This document shows positions 34,380 to 43,829 of a stretch of 64,000 nt of DNA, one piece after another; the first letter of the stretch is position 1, and each line of letters starts with the position of its first letter. Origin of the DNA: JBBQVS01 sp963792705 (GTDB lineage: Bacteria > Chloroflexota > Ktedonobacteria > Ktedonobacterales > Ktedonobacteraceae). Made by a program: the position numbers and the translations under genes. The stretch lies in the NCBI GenBank assembly GCA_963792705.1, contig CAWBXD010000001.1, forward strand, positions 310,001 to 374,000. The letters are read 5' to 3'. Under the pieces are notes generated by a model. It was given only the letters and a program-made list of their open reading frames with translations, ran no database searches and was not told the origin of the DNA.

Positions 34380-35575
34380 AATTGCCGTTGTTTGACTGGT
34401 GCTTGAATCGGTATATGTGGACCTGTTGGCTGTTTGGGATGTGCAAAGATCATACGTCCCGCAACCGTTTGCAACACACGAGTCACAGTAACCTCGATGG
34501 CTGTGCCCATATGTTGCCGTCCATTTTCTACGACGATCATCGTTCCATCGTCCAGATAGCCCACGCCTTGCCCTAGTTCTTTTCCATCCTGCATGATTTT
34601 GATGTGAATGTCTTCTCCTGGCAGTAGAACTGGCTTGATGGCATTGGCAAGCTCGTTGATGTTTAGTACCTTGACTCCCTGAAGTTCCGCGACACGGTTA
34701 AGGTTGAAATCGTTCGTGATAATGGCACAATGCAGGTTACGCGCCATCTTGACGAGCTTCCCATCGACCTCCGCAATACCTTCTATATCGGCATCGGTTA
34801 TTTCAACAGGCACGGCAGCTTCCGTCTTCAATGTGTTGAGTATCTCCAAACCACGTCTACCACGATTGCGACGCATAGTATCTGCGGAATCCGCGATACG
34901 TTGTAATTCCTCTAAAACGAAGCGTGGAACAAGAAGAGTCCCGTAAATGAAACCTGTTTGGCTAATATCTTTAATACGCCCATCGATAATGGAGCTAGTA
35001 TCAAGCAAAATGGGTGGGAGGGGAGCAGGTTCTGGAACGGTACGTTCCTTGTCTTTTTCTTTATCCTTCTCCTTTTCCTTATCTCGATCTCTTGTACGCT
35101 TTTCGTCGCGTTCTTTCTCACGTTCCTCGTCGCGTTCACGGTTTCTACGCGTAACAGCACTTTGGATACTCAAGAAGAGGTGTCCAATATCGTTTTTGCG
35201 TAGGACAGCAATAGTGACGCCGAGATAAGCGAAGAGGAGAGCACCAACGAAAGGAAGGATGTGCCCCCAATTTGCTGGCAAGCTTGTAAGAGGAATAGCA
35301 AGTAAAGCAGAAATGATGAGACCGATAGTGAGTCCGACCGCGGCTGCGACGAGATCGCTGGCGGCAGCTTTGCGAATTCTATCACTTATCCAGAGATAAG
35401 GAACAATAGTAATGTATGGGGTGATAACAAATGCGATAAGGGCGGCGGCGGCGGCAATCACAATAATCCACTCGATTTGAGTGGGTAACTTGGTTCTATC
35501 CAAGAAAAAAATGCCGACAACAATACCAATAGCGGCGAGACACCCGACAATACGGGCGATTGTATTACCTAACAT
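34376..35575 (-). CDS. PIN/TRAM-domain membrane protein (YacL family)
   Basis: A 399-residue protein. Four membrane helices lie at about 5-25, 35-60, 75-100 and 108-128. A long charged linker of Arg/Glu/Asp/Lys repeats follows (about 140-185), then a PIN nuclease-like domain (ILLDTSSIIDGRI, ITNDFNLNRVAEL) and a C-terminal TRAM domain. YacL proteins are predicted RNA-binding or RNA-cleaving membrane proteins often found beside radA and ispD. ATG 35575 has GGAGG eight bases upstream; the TTG start 15 bases before would absorb it. Confidence 0.87.
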   Translation of the reverse strand: MLGNTIARIVGCLAAIGIVVGIFFLDRTKLPTQIEWIIVIAAAAALIAFVITPYITIVPYLWISDRIRKAAASDLVAAAVGLTIGLIISALLAIPLTSLPANWGHILPFVGALLFAYLGVTIAVLRKNDIGHLFLSIQSAVTRRNRERDEEREKERDEKRTRDRDKEKEKDKEKDKERTVPEPAPLPPILLDTSSIIDGRIKDISQTGFIYGTLLVPRFVLEELQRIADSADTMRRNRGRRGLEILNTLKTEAAVPVEITDADIEGIAEVDGKLVKMARNLHCAIITNDFNLNRVAELQGVKVLNINELANAIKPVLLPGEDIHIKIMQDGKELGQGVGYLDDGTMIVVENGRQHMGTAIEVTVTRVLQTVAGRMIFAHPKQPTGPHIPIQAPVKQRQL

Positions 35576-35951
35576 CCCTGCATCCTCCAAAGCAGAACAC
35601 TGAAACAGCGTAAGTGCTCAAAGACGACTGCAGGACGTAGTTGAGGAAAGCAGGTAAGGTTGGTGATGAAAAAAAAAGATAATAGCAAAAATGTATCGCC
35701 TAACCCGCTATAATACGTAGCCTAACGCCATTGAGCTGTAAAAAAGTTTAATCCCGAAATTGCAGTATACACAATTCGTGTGTAGTAATCAATACTTGTG
35801 CTTTTCCGTTTATGTCCTTTCTCCTCCTAAAGATAGACGAGCGATATGTGTATGATGTTTCACACTCGCCACTCTTATTTCAAATAAACCCTATAGTAAC
35901 TTGTACGCACCAAACGTTTTTACGTTGTAAAAAATACCCTTTTTCTCTTAT
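35576..35951. other. Gene-free stretch between the YacL-type gene and radA
   Basis: The 376 bases are AT-rich. They should hold the promoter of the leftward YacL-ispD-ispF unit and the end of the radA transcript. I see no protein gene, tRNA or clear repeat, and no promoter pair I would defend. Confidence 0.5.
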
Positions 35952-37364
35952 TCAGTGTAAAGCAATTTCTAAGGCAACCGCAAGCGAACTAGCGGTGAGA
36001 ACCTTGAAATCTGCAGGAAGTCCTGCATCTTCTAGTTCAGAGCGTATTTTTGTGCCTCGTCCTGCGCTGGGGACGATACAACGTTTAAATCCAAGTTTTG
36101 CAGCTTCACGAACGCGTAATGAAAGACGACTCACTGCACGTAGTTCGCCGGAAAGACCAACCTCACCAATGAGTGCCATATCTTGTGGAATGTTTTTCTC
36201 ACGATAGCTAGAAGCAATAGCACAAGCTACACCGAGGTCGATAGATGGCTCTTCCAACGTAAAACCACCTACTACGTTAGCGTAGACATCGTGATTGCCA
36301 ACCGCTAATCCTACACGCTTTGTAAGTACCGCAAGCAACATAACAAGGCGATTGTGTTCAATTCCATTCGTGGTGCAACGGGCATTGCCAAAGTTGCTGG
36401 GTGTGACTAAGGCTTGTACCTCGACGAGCAGGGGGCGCGTGCCTTCCATACTCACGACGACGGCAGAGCCAGTGGCACCGATGGCGCGGTCCGCGAGAAA
36501 GACTGCCGAGGGATTTGCGACCTCAACCATACCTTCGCCTTGCATCTCGAAGACACCAATTTCGTGCGTTGCGCCGAAACGATTTTTGACGCCACGTAGT
36601 AGTCGATAGGAGTGATAGCGTTCGCCTTCGAGATAAAGCACTGCATCCGCAATATGTTCTAACGCTTTAGGACCAGCAACCGTACCTTCTTTAGTGACGT
36701 GTCCGATAATAAAGATGGGTACATGAGTACTCTTGGCTAACTGCATCAGTTGAAGTGTACATTCGCGTACCTGACTAATACTTCCAGGTGCCGAGGTTAC
36801 ATGACTTGCTATCACGGTTTGAATGGAATCAACAATGACCAGTGCAGGTTTAAGACGATTGACGGCTTCCGCGATGACATCAAGTTCAATTGAAGCCAGC
36901 AGGTATAATCGCTCGCCCGTGATGCCTAGACGCTCAGCACGCATCTTGACCTGTTCAATAGACTCTTCGCCGGAGACATAGAGGACGGGACCAACGGTGT
37001 CCGCAATCGCGCCAGAGACTTGGAGGAGGAGTGTTGATTTTCCAATACCTGGTTCCCCACCAACGAGAATAAGCGAACCAGCGACAAGTCCACCCCCTAG
37101 CACACGATCCATCTCTGGATAGCCTACAGAGACGCGCTCCTGCACAAGTGGTTTAATTTCCGGTAACAGGATAGGAGTGTGTGTGCCCTGCGCTGTAGAT
37201 GCATTGCCGACGAGGACTTGACGACGCTGCTGTGCAGGACTTTGCGGCACATCCGTCGTCTCTTCAAGTGTATTCCACGCGTTACAGTCGGGACACTTGC
37301 CCATCCACTTGCTCTGCTCACCGCCGCATTGTTGGCAGACGTATTTTGTGCGTATTTTAGCCAT
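35952..37364 (-). CDS. radA: DNA repair protein RadA/Sms
   Basis: A 470-residue protein. The N-terminal zinc finger (YVCQQCG, KCPDCNAW) is followed by the RecA-like ATPase with GGEPGIGKSTLL near residue 100, the RadA signature KNRFG near residue 258, and a C-terminal Lon-like domain. RadA drives branch migration in recombination repair. It lies 120 bases downstream of clpC in the same direction, a common neighbourhood in Firmicutes and related lineages. Confidence 0.94.
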   Translation of the reverse strand: MAKIRTKYVCQQCGGEQSKWMGKCPDCNAWNTLEETTDVPQSPAQQRRQVLVGNASTAQGTHTPILLPEIKPLVQERVSVGYPEMDRVLGGGLVAGSLILVGGEPGIGKSTLLLQVSGAIADTVGPVLYVSGEESIEQVKMRAERLGITGERLYLLASIELDVIAEAVNRLKPALVIVDSIQTVIASHVTSAPGSISQVRECTLQLMQLAKSTHVPIFIIGHVTKEGTVAGPKALEHIADAVLYLEGERYHSYRLLRGVKNRFGATHEIGVFEMQGEGMVEVANPSAVFLADRAIGATGSAVVVSMEGTRPLLVEVQALVTPSNFGNARCTTNGIEHNRLVMLLAVLTKRVGLAVGNHDVYANVVGGFTLEEPSIDLGVACAIASSYREKNIPQDMALIGEVGLSGELRAVSRLSLRVREAAKLGFKRCIVPSAGRGTKIRSELEDAGLPADFKVLTASSLAVALEIALH

Positions 37365-37440
37365 AGAAGTGTTTAAACCAAGCTGTGTGTAGGTATTAGA
37401 CAGATTAGAAGATTACGCGAAGATGAAAGAAAGATGATAC

Positions 37441-37477
37441 AAAATAAAGAGAGGCGCGAATACACTTCACGCCTCTC
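37441..37477 (-). terminator. Rho-independent terminator of clpC
   Basis: Minus strand: GAGAGGCG, a 13-base loop, CGCCTCTC, then TTTATTTT. It starts eight bases after the clpC stop codon. Confidence 0.88.
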
Positions 37478-37484
37478 CGAGAAT

Positions 37485-40010
37485 TTAGAGATCAGAACCG
37501 CTATCTCCACCAGCGGAGAGGGCCGCTTCTGGTGTTGCTGCAGGTGCTGGCAACTGCTCAATACGTTTACGGACTTGCAGGTCAAGATTGTCGTCGATTA
37601 CGACCGCCTCAACCAGATCGCCTGGATGGAACTTGCCTTCCAGCAAGCCTTCTGCCAGGGGGTCCTCAACCATGCGCTGAATGGTACGGCGCAATGGACG
37701 CGCACCATACTCAGGATCAAAGCCCTTGTCGATCAAGAATTCCTTAGACGCTGCTGGTACAACGAGTTCTACCTGCTGCTCTGTTAACTGGTTGCGTACA
37801 CGGTTTAGGAGCAGGTCAATAATAGACTGCATCTCTTCCATGCGTAGTGCGTGGAAGACAACCACATCGTCGATACGGTTTAGGAACTCAGGTTTGAAGG
37901 TATTCTTCAACTCACCAAGGACCTTATCCTTCATTGCATCATACTCGCTCTGATTGGCTTTTGCCTTGTCTTTCGACTGCTTAAAGCCCATCTTTGCTTC
38001 CCTGTTAAGGAGGGCCGCACCGACGTTCGAGGTCATAATAACGATGGTGTTGCGGAAGTCTACCGTGCGTCCTTTAGCATCTGTCAACTTGCCATCTTCC
38101 AAAATTTGAAGAAGCATATTGAAGACATCAGGGTGAGCCTTTTCGATTTCGTCGAGCAGGATCACGCTATAGGACTTGCGGCGTACCGCCTCGGTAAGCT
38201 GACCGCCTTCTTCATAGCCGACATATCCTGGAGGGGCACCGACGAGGCGAGCGGCCGCGTGGCGTTCCATGAACTCAGACATGTCAATCTTGATGAGCGC
38301 GTCTTCACTTCCAAACATGAATTCGGCGAGTGTCTTGGCAAGCTCTGTTTTACCAACACCAGTTGGTCCCATGAAGATGAATGATCCAATAGGACGCTTG
38401 GGGTCTTTCAAACCAGCGCGTGCGCGGCGGACGGCGCGAGCAATCTTTTCGATAGCTTCGTTCTGCCCAATAATACGAGCATGTAATGCGTCTTCCATTT
38501 GGAGGAGGCGTTGTGACTCTTCTTGAGCAATACGCATAACTGGAATGCCCGTCCACATCGAGACGATCTGAGCGATCTCCTCTTCGCCGACGGTTGGCTT
38601 GTCCGTACCACGTTCACGCTGCCATCCTGACTCCAACTTGGAGATACGGTCGCGCAGTTTGACTTCGCGGTCGCGGAGTTCGGCTGCAAGCTCGTACTCT
38701 TGTTGCTGAATGGCGGCTTCCTTCTCACGTAGTACCGACTCCAGACCCTTCATTGCCTCTTTAAGGTTGAGGGGAGCGAGGGAGTTCTGCATACGCACGC
38801 GGCTGGATGCCTCGTCAATCAGGTCAATGGCTTTATCAGGCATGAAGCGGTCGGTGATGTAGCGGCTTGCCATATCGGTTGCAGCTTTGAGTGCCTCATC
38901 GGTGATAATCAAACGATGATGCTCTTCGTAGCGTGGACGAATACCCTTGAGGATTTCAATGGTCTCCTCGACGGATGGCTCACGAACAATCACTTCCTGG
39001 AAACGGCGTTGTAGTGCTGCATCTCGCTCGATGTACTTGCGATACTCGTCGAGGGTGGTCGCGCCAATGCACTGTAGCTCACCACGAGCTAGTGCTGGTT
39101 TCAGAATATTCGCGGCGTCAACCGCACCTTCTGCGGCGCCAGCACCAACGAGCGTATGTACCTCGTCAATGAAGATGATGCAGTCGCGGCTGTTGCGAAT
39201 CTCTTCGATAATCTTTTTGAGGCGTTCCTCGAACTCACCACGATACTTCGTGCCAGCAACCAAGGAGCCAACATCAAGAGTGAGAAGACGCTTGCCGACC
39301 AGGGTTTCTGGCACTTCGCCTGAAATAAGGCGTTGTGCGAGTCCTTCGACGATAGCAGTCTTACCAACGCCTGGTTCACCAATAAGTGCAGGGTTGTTCT
39401 TGTTGCGTCGTGACAAGATTTGAATGACACGCTCGATCTCTTGATGGCGACCAACGACGGGATCAAGAGTACCCGCGCGAGCGGCTGCGGTCAGGTCAAT
39501 ACCCATCTGGTCAATAGTTGGTGTCTTGGAATGTTTTGCGTCGCGCTCGTGTGGTGCGCCTGTCTGACTGAGCACTTGGATGGTTTGTGTGCGAACTTTT
39601 TCAAGGTTCACGCCAAGGCTTTCAAGTACGCCAGCAGCGATGCCTTCGCCTTCACGAACGAGGCCGAGGAGAAGGTGCTCTGTTCCGATGTAGTGGTGGT
39701 TCAGACGACGGGCTTCGTCAACGGCAAGCTCAATCACCTTTTTGGCGCGTGGAGTAAGTCCGATCTCACCGAGAACGATGCGGTCGCCACGACCAATTAT
39801 AAATTCAACGGCACTACGAACCTTGTTAAGTTCGACACCGAGATTTGCTAAAACTTTTGCAGCAACGCCTTCACCCTCGCGTACCAAACCGAGGAGAAGA
39901 TGCTCTGTTCCAATGTAATTGTGCTGGAAGCGCTGAGCTTCCTCCTGGGCGAGACTCAGAACTTTTCTGGCACGCTCAGTAAACTTATCAAATCTATCTC
40001 TATCGTTCAT
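37485..40010 (-). CDS. clpC: ATP-dependent Clp protease ATP-binding subunit ClpC
   Basis: An 841-residue AAA+ unfoldase that feeds proteins to ClpP. Two N-terminal Clp-N repeats each contain NYIGTEHLLLGLVREGEG or a near copy. Walker A GEPGVGKT is near residue 210, a UVR-type M-region at about 420-460, the second Walker A GPTGVGKT near 550, and a ClpP-docking MGF-type loop (KMGFKQ). I start at MNDRDRFDKF (40010), preceded by GGGGGTG. The longer frame would run into the leader. Promoter with TTGACG/TATGAT upstream; no CIRCE element seen. Confidence 0.94.
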   Translation of the reverse strand: MNDRDRFDKFTERARKVLSLAQEEAQRFQHNYIGTEHLLLGLVREGEGVAAKVLANLGVELNKVRSAVEFIIGRGDRIVLGEIGLTPRAKKVIELAVDEARRLNHHYIGTEHLLLGLVREGEGIAAGVLESLGVNLEKVRTQTIQVLSQTGAPHERDAKHSKTPTIDQMGIDLTAAARAGTLDPVVGRHQEIERVIQILSRRNKNNPALIGEPGVGKTAIVEGLAQRLISGEVPETLVGKRLLTLDVGSLVAGTKYRGEFEERLKKIIEEIRNSRDCIIFIDEVHTLVGAGAAEGAVDAANILKPALARGELQCIGATTLDEYRKYIERDAALQRRFQEVIVREPSVEETIEILKGIRPRYEEHHRLIITDEALKAATDMASRYITDRFMPDKAIDLIDEASSRVRMQNSLAPLNLKEAMKGLESVLREKEAAIQQQEYELAAELRDREVKLRDRISKLESGWQRERGTDKPTVGEEEIAQIVSMWTGIPVMRIAQEESQRLLQMEDALHARIIGQNEAIEKIARAVRRARAGLKDPKRPIGSFIFMGPTGVGKTELAKTLAEFMFGSEDALIKIDMSEFMERHAAARLVGAPPGYVGYEEGGQLTEAVRRKSYSVILLDEIEKAHPDVFNMLLQILEDGKLTDAKGRTVDFRNTIVIMTSNVGAALLNREAKMGFKQSKDKAKANQSEYDAMKDKVLGELKNTFKPEFLNRIDDVVVFHALRMEEMQSIIDLLLNRVRNQLTEQQVELVVPAASKEFLIDKGFDPEYGARPLRRTIQRMVEDPLAEGLLEGKFHPGDLVEAVVIDDNLDLQVRKRIEQLPAPAATPEAALSAGGDSGSDL

Positions 40011-40094
40011 CTGTTTGTCACCCCCCTTTGAGTGGCGGCAGAGGATGGAACCAATCCCTCTATAGTTATGTCCCTCATATAAACAGGGTACTTC

Positions 40095-40123
40095 ATCATA
40101 CAACACCTATAATTGTGCGTCAA
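40095..40123 (-). promoter_or_regulatory. clpC: Promoter of clpC
   Basis: Minus strand: TTGACG (40118-40123) and TATGAT (40095-40100) with exactly 17 bases between. The transcript would have a leader of roughly 80 bases. Confidence 0.7.
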
Positions 40124-40219
40124 GGCAGACAATTTAACAACCTCCCGTCTACCAGTCTCCCGATGACAGGCATCGGCCAACTGAACACCTACACTCACAA
40201 CTTCTTACAGAGAAACAAT

Positions 40220-40266
40220 CGACCTCCACACTGCCCTACAATAGTAGAGAAGCAGCGTGGAGGTCG
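40220..40266. other. Inverted repeat in the clpC upstream region
   Basis: CGACCTCCACACTGC at 40220-40234 pairs with GCAGCGTGGAGGTCG at 40252-40266 (one G-U) around a 17-base loop. It lies in the otherwise empty 40124-40457, upstream of the clpC promoter. It could be an operator or a transcript hairpin. Confidence 0.5.
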
Positions 40267-40457
40267 CGCGATCATCTGTTAATGTACAATTTATCTATCT
40301 AATCCAATAAAAACAGTGTACCTTGCAGATGCCTCCATATCTATTTGATGCGTTGTCCTGTACTAAACGGGTATACTTTATAATACTATACTTATGGTAG
40401 AGCGTCAAGACCAACGCAATAGGAATATCGCACTACACCCATTCTTGCAGCATATGA

Positions 40458-40503
40458 TAACATGACCCCCTGCCGAGACACATCTCCGCAGGGGGTCATG
40501 TTA
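40458..40503 (-). terminator. Hairpin terminator of the S1-domain gene
   Basis: Arms of 16 bases, TAACATGACCCCCTGC and its exact complement, lie around a 14-base loop, 18 bases beyond the stop of the leftward S1 gene. There is no long T-run. Confidence 0.75.
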
Positions 40504-40521
40504 CTGCATGAGTATGTCGTG

Positions 40522-42102
40522 TTACTCTTCGGTATCGTCTTTGGTACGACGTGCGGCATTACGAAATGCTTCTGCCATAGCCGTTAGCTCACCTGCGTCA
40601 TCAGCAGGGGCTTTATTCGTGCCAGATGCATCGTTACGCTCACGTCTGTTGTCCGGCCTTGGCTTTTGCTGGCCTTGCTCTTGGGAAGCAGTCGTTGCTT
40701 CAAGCGATGGTGTCGTACTTGCCAATGAGGGAGCAGCAACATCAGCACTTGGGGCAGTCGTGGTAGCAACAGGTGCTGGCGCAGATGTTTCTGTCTCTTC
40801 GCCAGTGTTTGCGGCTGCCATCGCTGCTTCGGCCTGAGCGAATATATCTTCTGAAGGCTCTTCACCTGGCTGGTCGAGTTCATCGGCTTGGCGCAGGCTG
40901 AGACCTAAACGGCGTCGCTCGGCGTCGATGCGTAGAATACGCAGTTGAAGCTGAGCACCTTCATGAAGAATAGACTTGGGGTCTTGTCCAGGAGTCAACT
41001 CCGAAAGATGAATAAGACCCTCGATGCCATCTTCGATACGCGCAAAGGCACCGAATGGTGCAATCTTCGTTACCACGCCCGTGACGACTTGTCCAGGAGT
41101 GTAGCGTTGCTCAACGGTTGTCCAAGGATCAACCTCAGCACGCTTGATGGAAAGCGCAATCTTCTTCTTGTCTTTATCGACACTGAGCACTTGTACCTCA
41201 ACCTCTTGCCCAACGTGGAGAACCTCGCTAGGATGGTTGACACGGCTCCATGCCAACTGACTGATATGCACCAATCCGTCTGCACCGCCAAGATCGACAA
41301 AGGCACCAAAATTCGCGAGATTGCTGACGATACCCTTGCGAACTTCGCCGGGCTTGAGTTCGTCAAGCAGTTCCTCACGTCGGCGCTGCCGCCACTCTTG
41401 AACCGCTAAGCGCTCTGAGAGGATTAAACGGTTCCGTGCTCGGTTGATCTCAATGATCTTGAGTTGAAGTTCTTTGTCCTTCATACTCTGGAGCTTCGCC
41501 GCTGTCTCCTGGTTTTCACCGCCAGAGGCAACCTCTTCACGTTTCAAATTGAGTATCTGCGAGATTGGCACAAAGCCTCGAATACCAGCAACATCGACAA
41601 TTAAGCCGCCCTTGTTGTAGTCGATAACTTTCGCTTTGAGCAATTCGCCACTCTTATATTGGTCTTCCGCAATGCGCCACTGGCGCTCGGTATTCGCTCT
41701 CTTGAGAGAAAGAACGGCATGACCTTCTTGAGTCTCTGGTTGGATGACATAGACCAGAACCTTATCGTCGAGGTGTAGCTCGGAGAACGAGCCATAACCA
41801 CTTGCTGGCAACTCTCTTGTCGAAAGAACGCCCTCTGATTTCAGGCCAATATCAACCAGAATCTCGTCCTGGTCAATACGCACGAGAACGCCCTCGACCA
41901 CATCGCCCCGCTTGATATTTATGGGTGCGCTTGTTGATGCCAGCAACGCTTCCATCTCGTTCTGATTAAGGTCTTCGCCCTCTTCAGGAGTGCTGCCATT
42001 TTGCCCTTGTGGGTCATTTTCTTCTAACATCGTCTGTACCCGCCCGCTTTTCAGATTTTCCGCTGGCTCTGTCGAAAGGTCGCCGTGCTGTTGAGTCTGC
42101 AT
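40522..42102 (-). CDS. rpsA: S1 RNA-binding domain protein (ribosomal protein S1 homologue)
   Basis: A 526-residue protein with four S1 domains at about 65-135, 150-225, 245-315 and 330-400. Examples are GDVVEGVLVRIDQDEILVDI, GIVSNLANFGAFVDLGG, then DGLVHISQL, and GVVTKIAPFGAFARIEDG. The last 120 residues are Ala/Thr/Gln-rich and disordered. S1 helps mRNA binding by the 30S ribosome. Four domains is the short form seen outside Proteobacteria. ATG 42102 is preceded by GAAGGGGG; the longer frame to 42153 is unlikely. A long 5' leader precedes it. Confidence 0.87.
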   Translation of the reverse strand: MQTQQHGDLSTEPAENLKSGRVQTMLEENDPQGQNGSTPEEGEDLNQNEMEALLASTSAPINIKRGDVVEGVLVRIDQDEILVDIGLKSEGVLSTRELPASGYGSFSELHLDDKVLVYVIQPETQEGHAVLSLKRANTERQWRIAEDQYKSGELLKAKVIDYNKGGLIVDVAGIRGFVPISQILNLKREEVASGGENQETAAKLQSMKDKELQLKIIEINRARNRLILSERLAVQEWRQRRREELLDELKPGEVRKGIVSNLANFGAFVDLGGADGLVHISQLAWSRVNHPSEVLHVGQEVEVQVLSVDKDKKKIALSIKRAEVDPWTTVEQRYTPGQVVTGVVTKIAPFGAFARIEDGIEGLIHLSELTPGQDPKSILHEGAQLQLRILRIDAERRRLGLSLRQADELDQPGEEPSEDIFAQAEAAMAAANTGEETETSAPAPVATTTAPSADVAAPSLASTTPSLEATTASQEQGQQKPRPDNRRERNDASGTNKAPADDAGELTAMAEAFRNAARRTKDDTEE

Positions 42103-42466
42103 GGGTAAAAAACCCCCTTCGATCCACGGTTTTTGCCTAAACTCAGGATACACTCATTTTTGTGTTGCTCAAACCTATAGCTATGCTTTCAATCCCTTTC
42201 GCGGTACCGCGAGGATGCGAGACAGATGTTAAGAAGAGCCACATGTTGATTGGCACATAGGGGAGTGCGTCACTGAGTCTGGATTATTGTGAGAGGTTGC
42301 TTAGGCGGCAATCGTTTCGGATGTTTGTTAAAATCTCTTGTTTGTATGAGATGATCTGTGCGACTAAAGTTTGCCCTACAGAACGATAATACGAAACGAT
42401 GCTTGCAGGCACAAAGCCATGCTAAAGACATACTGAGCACCTGAATTAAGCATACCCCCACTCGAT
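42103..42466 (-). promoter_or_regulatory. Long 5' leader of the S1 gene
   Basis: If the promoter at 42473-42501 is used, the mRNA has a leader of about 360 bases without a protein frame. It contains the 14-base palindrome TCGCGGTACCGCGA at 42199-42212. Self-regulation through this leader is only an inference; S1 represses its own translation in E. coli. Confidence 0.45.
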
Positions 42467-42472
42467 GCTCTA

Positions 42473-42501
42473 ATTATACCAAAAACATGCCGCGAATGCA
42501 A
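42473..42501 (-). promoter_or_regulatory. Promoter of the S1 gene
   Basis: Minus strand: TTGCAT (42496-42501) and perfect TATAAT (42473-42478), spacer 17 bases. Confidence 0.65.
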
Positions 42502-42583
42502 GACATTATCCGCCGTGTTGCGAATCTCTCTGGTGTTTTTCTGCTTGTCAAATTATATCATAATGATGCACAAGTTGACAATA

Positions 42584-42592
42584 TGCTACAAT
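42584..42592 (+). promoter_or_regulatory. Extended -10 box directly before the NUDIX gene
   Basis: TGCTACAAT is an extended -10 (TGnTACAAT). Its end is only six bases before ATG 42599, so transcription would begin at or near the A of the start codon. No Shine-Dalgarno is present between them. Confidence 0.5.
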
Positions 42593-42598
42593 ATCTTT

Positions 42599-43225
42599 AT
42601 GAAAACAGTTACAACGCTAGAGCTTGTACGCACTTTACGCCAACGCTTGGAGCCTGTAGGACGCGTTGATATGTTGGTAGATGCTATTGAGGGACAACGC
42701 CCAAATGCACGGAAAGCTGCGGTTTTGATTGCTGTATTTGAGCAAGAACATGTGCCATATATCGCCCTTATTCGACGTGCAAGCACTCTTCGCTCTCATA
42801 GTGGTGAAATTGCGTTTCCAGGCGGTGGCGTGGATATTACAGACACTTCACCGGTTGCAGCGGCTTTAAGAGAGGCGTTTGAAGAGATTGGGCTAGAGAC
42901 TGCGCGAGTAGAGGTGCTTGGTGTATTAGCTCCTGTCTTTACCGTTGTAAGCAACTATCTGATCACTCCCGTTGTAGCCTACCTACCACAGGGTTTGGGT
43001 GAGGTGCGGTTACAGGCTAGTGAAGTAACAGAGTTGATTCTGGCACCACTTAACGCACTTGCTGATCCCACCATTGTACACACGGAACGCTGGTCTCGTG
43101 AGGGTATGACGCGCACCGTATACTTCTACGATTACGGGTCTTACCGTATTTGGGGCGCGACTGGTCGAATGCTATCTATGCTTTTGGAACTTCTGCAAGA
43201 TGTTTGGCAGGAAGATGTGTCGTAA
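42599..43225 (+). CDS. NUDIX hydrolase (CoA pyrophosphatase-like)
   Basis: A 208-residue protein. The NUDIX box reads GGGVDITDTSPVAAALREAF followed by EEIGLE, and it is preceded by LRSHSGEIAFPGG, the extra motif of the CoA pyrophosphatase (NudL/YeaB) group. It should hydrolyse CoA or another nucleoside diphosphate derivative. ATG 42599 has no ribosome-binding site, and an upstream in-frame ATG at 42515 gives an unlikely hydrophobic N-terminus. Confidence 0.83.
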   Translation: MKTVTTLELVRTLRQRLEPVGRVDMLVDAIEGQRPNARKAAVLIAVFEQEHVPYIALIRRASTLRSHSGEIAFPGGGVDITDTSPVAAALREAFEEIGLETARVEVLGVLAPVFTVVSNYLITPVVAYLPQGLGEVRLQASEVTELILAPLNALADPTIVHTERWSREGMTRTVYFYDYGSYRIWGATGRMLSMLLELLQDVWQEDVS

Positions 43226-43376
43226 GAGCTAATGTGTAACCCATTAGTCATAGAGGACTTGCGAAAAATTTCTGTATGAGTACAATTAGAAGATAAGAAG
43301 AAAGTCGTCTGTAGTGTGTCCTCCGTACATGTTTACTAGCGTGGTTAGCCTATAAGCAACCGAGTGGAGAGAAGTT

Positions 43377-43811
43377 GTGTCTACATCCGATCATTCCAGG
43401 CTTCTGCCCCGACGACCTCAAGAAATACCACCAACTCACTCGATCCCCACTTCTACCGTACCTGATGCCGTATCATACCCTGCACCCTCTCCTCTAGCAC
43501 CACCTCGTACGTCTCTTCCTATGAGACCATCAACTCCTATGCCCGTCGTCGCACAGCCTGAAAATATGTCGTATGAGCATGCCATTGATTTTGCCACCCA
43601 TTCCTGGGACCTCAAAACCGGTGGATTAAAGACGCTAACCGCGAAACGAGAACTTCCCACTCGACTTGATAGACGTTCCTCAGACCTATCACACGACGTG
43701 CATACGTTACCATCTGCACGTAACTACCTCTTTGCTATGATTGTACTTGTATGCGTCATTTTCATGCTCATCGGGGGAGGCGTGGTCTTATTTGTGATGT
43801 TGCAACCATAA
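43377..43811 (+). CDS. Pro-rich protein with a C-terminal membrane anchor, unknown function
   Basis: A 144-residue protein that starts at GTG 43377 after GGAGAG. The first 60 residues are Pro/Ser/Thr-rich and disordered, a polar central part follows, and one membrane helix (about 117-140) ends it. It is probably tail-anchored with the N-terminal part in the cytoplasm. No family recognised. Confidence 0.65.
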   Translation: MSTSDHSRLLPRRPQEIPPTHSIPTSTVPDAVSYPAPSPLAPPRTSLPMRPSTPMPVVAQPENMSYEHAIDFATHSWDLKTGGLKTLTAKRELPTRLDRRSSDLSHDVHTLPSARNYLFAMIVLVCVIFMLIGGGVVLFVMLQP

Positions 43812-43829
43812 CAGAATAATCCTCATAAC

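Noticed and set aside
40101..40457. CIRCE or CtsR operator upstream of clpC
   Set aside because: Neither TTAGCACTC-N9-GAGTGCTAA nor the CtsR heptad repeat is present.
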